Origin: Calditrichia bacterium
GTDB taxonomy: Bacteria; Calditrichota; Calditrichia; JAJRVZ01
Reading direction: 5' to 3'
DNA: 8,763 bases
Assembly: GCA_030634505.1 (NCBI GenBank)
Contig: DAOWAQ010000066.1
Span: 1 to 8,763 of the forward strand
Shown here in pieces: positions 5,637 through 8,763 of the stretch (position 1 is its first letter; every line of letters begins with the position of its first letter). The notes beneath the pieces are model-generated. The model worked only from the letters and a program-made list of their open reading frames with translations, had not been told where the DNA came from and searched no databases. Both the position numbers and the translations under genes were made by a program.

Positions 5637-7436
5637 TTATCGGTATGGATGAAATGAAAATGTCACTCTTCTGTTTAATGCCCGACCCTCTTTGGTTTCA
5701 TTCGATGCGACAGGCATGGAAAAACCCATTTGTCCGGTGATAAGTTTTTCAGGTTCTAAACCTAAATCAATTAGATGATTTCTAATATTATCTGCCCGGT
5801 TTTGAGATATTCGATTATTTATTGAGTCGCCACCAAGTTGATCAGAATGACCATAAATATATAATGTAAAGAAAGGAATCTCATTCAACCAATTATATAG
5901 TTTTGCAATCTTTTTTAATTCATCTTTATTGGGATTTGACTTTCCAGCTTCAAAATGGATTGCTATTTCTTCAATTCGATTTATAAGATACTGGGCGTCA
6001 TTAAAAGTTTGTTCATCAACTATGCAATTATTAATAATAATTGGCACTTCTGAAAAATTCGCAATAATATTTCCTATCTGCACTTTTTCTTCAAGGGAAT
6101 TTACTTTTCCTTCTATAAACAATCTATCATTTTGAAAGATATAATTTAAATTCAATAATGTGTTTTGCAAAGACTTATCGATTTCTGCAGTAGATGATTT
6201 TATTTTTTCAATTAAAGTCGAACTCTCATTTTCGTTTTGAACCTGAATAGTGTTACTAACTTTTTGGGCACTTGTTCGGTTTAAAATAATTTTTTCAATG
6301 TTTCTTTTTTTAATCCAGTTTTCAGTTTCCCCTGATAATTGAACTTCACTTCCATCTATTTCATATTGAACCTTGCCACTAATTAATCCCGGAATTTCAT
6401 GTTTAATTTTTTCGATTTCAGATTCAATGGTGCTTTCCATCGATCGTTGTGGCAAATAAAAAAATATTCCATACAAAATTATAAATATCAAAATCAAAAA
6501 ACTTAGAAAAAGCCATCCGGCTCTTTTTTCAGTTCCGATCTCAGAACTATCTTTTAAAACAGAAGTGAAAGTTTTTAAGAACTTGCTGATATTTACATTT
6601 GCACGCTTATATTCAGCGACATCACCATCAAATTCTCTCAATAATTTATAAAAAATCTGATGTAATTTCTGTTCCAACTGATTTAATTTGTCCTCAAAAA
6701 CAGCAGTTTTTACACCTGATATTACAACGGCTAAATAAGCATAGCGCCCCATTTCAATTTGAATTTGGTAGTTATCATATTGAATTTTGTGAATATCCTG
6801 GTTTTCCGTTTCGCCAAAAATTTTTCCTGCAAAATTATGAATGGCTGTCAACATACCACTAATCAAATCCTGGTCTACAGTTTGTTGATCAATTTTACTC
6901 GTAACATGGGAAAGCAAAATGCCTGTTTCTTTATGAATATAAAACACTTCATGAATTTGAAACGGCATTGATTCTTTAAGTAAAATTTCTGCTTCTGATA
7001 CACCGGATACTTTGGATTTTATTTTTCTGTGCAGCATCACAAAACTGAATGTTTTGTCCAATTTCTCATTTACAGTTTTAACCAGGTTCTTCATGGCTTC
7101 AGCAATTGATTTTCGTATTGTACTGCCAATTACAGGATATAAAGCATCGATAATATCTTCTTTAGATTCTTCAACCTGTTTTTTTATTGCTTCACCCATT
7201 ACCGGAGCTAAAGCTTCAGCCATTTCGTCTTTGGATTCAATGATTTTATTTTCCAGCATTGTTGCGAATATCGGATCGAGAGTTTCAATGAAATACTCTT
7301 TATCTTTTAACTGACCGCGAAGATTATCCAACTTTTTTTCAATTTCCGTTATTTTCTGCTGGTCTTCCGTTAGTAATATTTTCTTAAGTTTTTCAAAAGA
7401 ATCTAAAGTGTTTGTATTCTTTTTTAGGGATTCCAT
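5637..7436 (-). CDS. Inner-membrane protein with roadblock/longin-like domain and periplasmic OmpA peptidoglycan-binding domain
   Basis: This is a probable transmembrane sensor or scaffold of 599 residues. Residues about 10-52 are coiled coil. Residues 53-120 contain three 22-23-residue repeats (LDPIFATMLENKI, ALAPVMGEAIKKQ, ALYPVIGSTIRKS). Residues about 155-265 form a roadblock/longin-like domain (IHEVFYIHKETGILLSHV at 161-178, LISGMLTAIHNFAGKIFG at 191-208, YAYLAVVISGV at 232-242). One transmembrane helix spans 307-328 with K304/R305 before it, placing the N-terminus in the cytoplasm. Residues about 335-400 and 405-473 look like BON-type periplasmic modules. Residues 475-599 are an OmpA domain: YGHSDQLGG (528-536, D532), SQNRADNIR (544-552, R547) and GRALNRRVTF (584-593). 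I recognise the repeat-plus-roadblock architecture from uncharacterised OmpA-family proteins of other bacteria but know of no assigned function. ATG follows the upstream stop by 15 nt without a clear Shine-Dalgarno. Confidence 0.88.
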   Translation of the reverse strand: MESLKKNTNTLDSFEKLKKILLTEDQQKITEIEKKLDNLRGQLKDKEYFIETLDPIFATMLENKIIESKDEMAEALAPVMGEAIKKQVEESKEDIIDALYPVIGSTIRKSIAEAMKNLVKTVNEKLDKTFSFVMLHRKIKSKVSGVSEAEILLKESMPFQIHEVFYIHKETGILLSHVTSKIDQQTVDQDLISGMLTAIHNFAGKIFGETENQDIHKIQYDNYQIQIEMGRYAYLAVVISGVKTAVFEDKLNQLEQKLHQIFYKLLREFDGDVAEYKRANVNISKFLKTFTSVLKDSSEIGTEKRAGWLFLSFLILIFIILYGIFFYLPQRSMESTIESEIEKIKHEIPGLISGKVQYEIDGSEVQLSGETENWIKKRNIEKIILNRTSAQKVSNTIQVQNENESSTLIEKIKSSTAEIDKSLQNTLLNLNYIFQNDRLFIEGKVNSLEEKVQIGNIIANFSEVPIIINNCIVDEQTFNDAQYLINRIEEIAIHFEAGKSNPNKDELKKIAKLYNWLNEIPFFTLYIYGHSDQLGGDSINNRISQNRADNIRNHLIDLGLEPEKLITGQMGFSMPVASNETKEGRALNRRVTFSFHPYR

Positions 7437-7451
7437 AATATTAAGTAAATA

Positions 7452-7820
7452 TTAAGAATTTTCTGATTCATTCAACCTTTGGCTTATTTCTGAAAATAAA
7501 TCAGATAATTTTGCCCGATCAGTTTTAGAATCCATTATTTTATCTACTTTTTTTTGTAAATCATTTAATAGCTTTTTAAATTCTCTTTTTGAGTTATCAA
7601 TCATATCGGTGACTTCATGTGTTGCTTTTTTCGACTCTGCATCTTTTTTTTCAATAAACTTTTCCAGTTTAGAAATTGAATTTTCCATTTCTCTTTTTAA
7701 TAACTCTATTTCCTGCAGCATTTTGTTAAACTTTTTTTCGTATTCCTGCATTTGTTCACCAAATATAATTTGGCGAATTTGATCCATGTTATTTGAAGTT
7801 TGATTTAAATTATCAACCAA
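7452..7820 (-). CDS. Coiled-coil protein, first gene of the GTPase operon
   Basis: This is a cytoplasmic protein of 122 residues, almost wholly helical and charged, with heptad-like spacing from about 22 to 97. It has no signal peptide or membrane segment. Two ends look constrained: IRQIIFGEQMQEYEKKF (15-31) and DRAKLSDLFSEISQRL (101-116). Similar short proteins with an IR.I(I/L)FG.QM..YE start and a DR..L.DLF end accompany roadblock/OmpA proteins elsewhere, in my recollection. The middle would serve as a rod or oligomerisation segment. A role as partner or adaptor of the membrane protein or GTPase is inferred from gene order alone. The start is TTG, chosen because GGGAGGG lies 8 nt upstream (7829-7835); the first internal ATG, at codon 12, would have no such site and would cut close to the conserved segment. 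Confidence 0.85.
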   Translation of the reverse strand: MVDNLNQTSNNMDQIRQIIFGEQMQEYEKKFNKMLQEIELLKREMENSISKLEKFIEKKDAESKKATHEVTDMIDNSKREFKKLLNDLQKKVDKIMDSKTDRAKLSDLFSEISQRLNESENS

Positions 7821-7828
7821 AATGAAAA

Positions 7829-7835
7829 CCCTCCC
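7829..7835 (-). promoter_or_regulatory. Ribosome-binding site that fixes a TTG start
   Basis: GGGAGGG on the minus strand is placed 8 nt before TTG at 7818-7820. It is the only strong Shine-Dalgarno in the four-gene operon and sits at its head. Confidence 0.75.
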
Positions 7836-7865
7836 AATTGATTTAATTCGATTAATAAAATTAAT

Positions 7866-7881
7866 ATAAATAGCTATTTAT
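7866..7881. promoter_or_regulatory. 16-bp perfect palindrome in the divergent intergenic region
   Basis: ATAAATAGCTATTTAT is identical to its reverse complement. It lies 46 bp upstream of the operon's TTG start, in the leader or promoter zone of the minus-strand operon. An operator is possible, but the composition is so AT-rich that a chance palindrome is not excluded. Confidence 0.3.
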
Positions 7882-7897
7882 TACAAATTACATATAT

Positions 7898-7917
7898 ATT
7901 TTAAACATGTTTAAAAT
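7898..7917. promoter_or_regulatory. 20-bp perfect palindrome, possible operator
   Basis: ATTTTAAACATGTTTAAAAT is a perfect palindrome in the 181-bp region between the divergent operon (start 7820) and peptidase gene (start 8002). Its centre is 34 bp from that of the second palindrome at 7866-7881, about three helical turns. This layout suits a dimeric regulator or a Fis-type activator, though no regulator can be named from sequence. Confidence 0.4.
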
Positions 7918-7947
7918 TTGGAAAAAAATGGCTTATCTGAAATAATT

Positions 7948-7975
7948 TTGTCTTTTTATAATTATTATACATAAT
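7948..7975 (+). promoter_or_regulatory. Probable housekeeping promoter of the M2 peptidase gene
   Basis: TTGTCT (7948-7953) and CATAAT (7970-7975), 16 nt apart, form a reasonable -35/-10 pair. Initiation near 7982 would leave a leader of about 20 nt that contains the GGAGG site (7993-7997) before the ATG at 8002. Confidence 0.45.
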
Positions 7976-8001
7976 TTATTCGCCAAATTATCGGAGGTAA
8001 A

Positions 8002-8763
8002 ATGAAAAATCTTTTTTTTTATAGCTTATTAGTTATTATTTTGTTATTTTCATTCAGTTGCCAACAGAAAGTACCATTCGAATCTAACGAAGCAAGATTT
8101 CAAAAGTTTGTAAGTAATTTTGAAAACAAAATTGAACCAATGGTGAAAGACTATGGGCAGACACAATGGGATGCTTATATCACCGGAGAGTCTGAATTAT
8201 TTAAACTCTCAACTCAACTCTCATTACAGATCGACTCCATTTATCAGAATCCGGCAGAATTCAATTATTTAAAGGATCTAAAAGAAAAAGAAATTGTCGC
8301 AGATCCTATGCTTAAACGTCAATTGGATTTGTTATATAAGGCATACTTATCGAAACAAATTAATCCTGAACTGAATAAACAAATCACAGAATTGTCAACC
8401 AAACTTGAAAACATCTTTGGTAATTTCAGGACAGAAGTTGATGGGAAAAAATTGAGTGATAATGAAATAACCCAAATTCTTAAAAAGAACACAGATTCCC
8501 AATACCGCGAAAAGATATGGCGCGACAAAAAGAGTCTTGGCAACCTGGTAAACCAGGATATCATAGATATCGCCAAATTACGAAATAAAGCAGCCAAAGA
8601 ATTAGGGTATGAGAACTATTATCAATTGTCAATGGAATTGAGCGAATTAGATCCTAAACATGTCGAAGAAACTTTTGATGAATTATCTACACTTTCTGAA
8701 AAACCGTTTAGGGGAATCCATTCACAGATAGAATCTATTTTTGCTAAACGATATAAAATCAGA
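8002..8763 (+). CDS. M2-family (angiotensin-converting-enzyme-like) metallopeptidase lipoprotein, N-terminal part
   Basis: The first 254 codons are open and run off the right edge. The ATG is preceded by GGAGG with a 4-nt spacer. Residues 1-19 are a signal peptide with a hydrophobic run (LLVIILLFSFS) followed by Cys20 and a polar QQK, consistent with a lipoprotein although Ser rather than Leu stands three residues before the Cys. The mature part is helical. It carries a typical bacterial M2 N-terminal pattern: LSTKLENIFGNFRTEVDGKKLSDNEI (in pieces from about 132 to 157), LRNKAAKELGYENYYQLSMELSELDP (from about 193 to 218). Members are zinc-dependent dipeptidyl carboxypeptidases or related peptidases. 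The HEXXH zinc motif would lie beyond the window, so catalytic competence cannot be judged. It is transcribed away from the GTPase operon. Confidence 0.85.
   Translation, partial: MKNLFFYSLLVIILLFSFSCQQKVPFESNEARFQKFVSNFENKIEPMVKDYGQTQWDAYITGESELFKLSTQLSLQIDSIYQNPAEFNYLKDLKEKEIVADPMLKRQLDLLYKAYLSKQINPELNKQITELSTKLENIFGNFRTEVDGKKLSDNEITQILKKNTDSQYREKIWRDKKSLGNLVNQDIIDIAKLRNKAAKELGYENYYQLSMELSELDPKHVEETFDELSTLSEKPFRGIHSQIESIFAKRYKIR

Larger units (their letters stand above)
3717..7820 (-). other. Four-gene operon: coiled coil, roadblock/OmpA membrane protein, small GTPase, sigma-54 activator
   Basis: Four minus-strand genes follow one another with gaps of 15 nt and 4 nt and a 4-nt overlap. Only the first has a strong Shine-Dalgarno; the next three have none that is clear, which fits translational coupling. 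The products span peptidoglycan, inner membrane, cytoplasmic switch and transcription, so a single signalling pathway is the simplest reading. This is an inference from arrangement and domain content. Confidence 0.8.

Noticed and set aside
6599..7314. Several plus-strand open frames antisense to the roadblock/OmpA gene
   Set aside because: The minus-strand protein has clear domains across the whole interval; the antisense frames have biased composition and no start signals.
7917..7936. Sigma-54-like TTTGGAAAAAAATGGC on the plus strand before the peptidase gene
   Set aside because: GG and GC are one base too close for a -24/-12 element, and a better -35/-10 pair lies closer to the gene.
7977..7992. 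Minus-strand TTTGGCGAATAAATTATG as a sigma-54 promoter of the GTPase operon
   Set aside because: The second block lacks TTG at the required spacing and it would start about 150 nt from the first gene.
8319..8597. Minus-strand open frame inside the M2 peptidase gene
   Set aside because: The plus-strand frame carries the M2 pattern, signal peptide and strong Shine-Dalgarno; the antisense frame has no supporting signal.

Overview
The window is strongly AT-rich and gene-dense. It holds eight complete genes on the minus strand and one gene on the plus strand that is cut off by the right edge. I see no rRNA, tRNA, insertion sequence, phage gene or CRISPR array. The gene set suggests a bacterium of the Bacteroidota/Calditrichota/Ignavibacteria/Marinimicrobia assemblage (FCB group). 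The pointers are an OmpA-type outer-membrane protein with thrombospondin type 3 repeats, an M2-family metallopeptidase made as a lipoprotein, a PAS-type sigma-54 activator, and a Rab/Ras-like GTPase of the prokaryotic Rup kind. This placement is an inference from gene content, not a species call.

Layout from left to right. Positions 41-859 (minus) encode a small mechanosensitive channel, MscS. Positions 1014-1694 (minus) encode a divergent HEAT-type protein resembling AlkD DNA alkylation-repair proteins; its apparent longer GTG start lies inside a 14-bp hairpin that looks like the terminator of the next gene. Positions 1772-3133 (minus) encode the outer-membrane OmpA/TSP3 protein. Positions 3342-3509 (minus) encode a 55-residue zinc-ribbon protein. 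Positions 3717-7820 (minus) form a tightly packed four-gene operon. Positions 8002 to the right edge (plus) encode the N-terminal part of an M2-family peptidase.

The most interesting part is the operon. In order of transcription it encodes: (1) a 122-residue coiled-coil protein; (2) a 599-residue single-pass membrane protein with cytoplasmic coiled coil, 22-23-residue repeats and a roadblock/longin-like domain, followed by a transmembrane helix, BON-like periplasmic domains and a C-terminal OmpA peptidoglycan-binding domain; (3) a Rab/Ras-like small GTPase; and (4) a PAS-AAA+-Fis sigma-54 enhancer-binding protein. The spacings are 15 nt, 4 nt and an ATGA overlap. A roadblock domain is the classic docking partner of small GTPases. 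The operon therefore reads as a candidate envelope-to-transcription relay: peptidoglycan-anchored sensor, GTPase switch, sigma-54 activator.

Immediately downstream of the activator gene, both next genes carry candidate -24/-12 (sigma-54) promoter elements with exact GG/G spacing. One lies before the zinc-ribbon gene and one before the OmpA/TSP3 gene. A GTGG/CCAC dyad sits about 130 bp upstream of the first, where an activator would be expected to bind. The model that the relay controls a peptidoglycan-binding outer-membrane protein and a small zinc-ribbon protein is an inference, but it can be tested.
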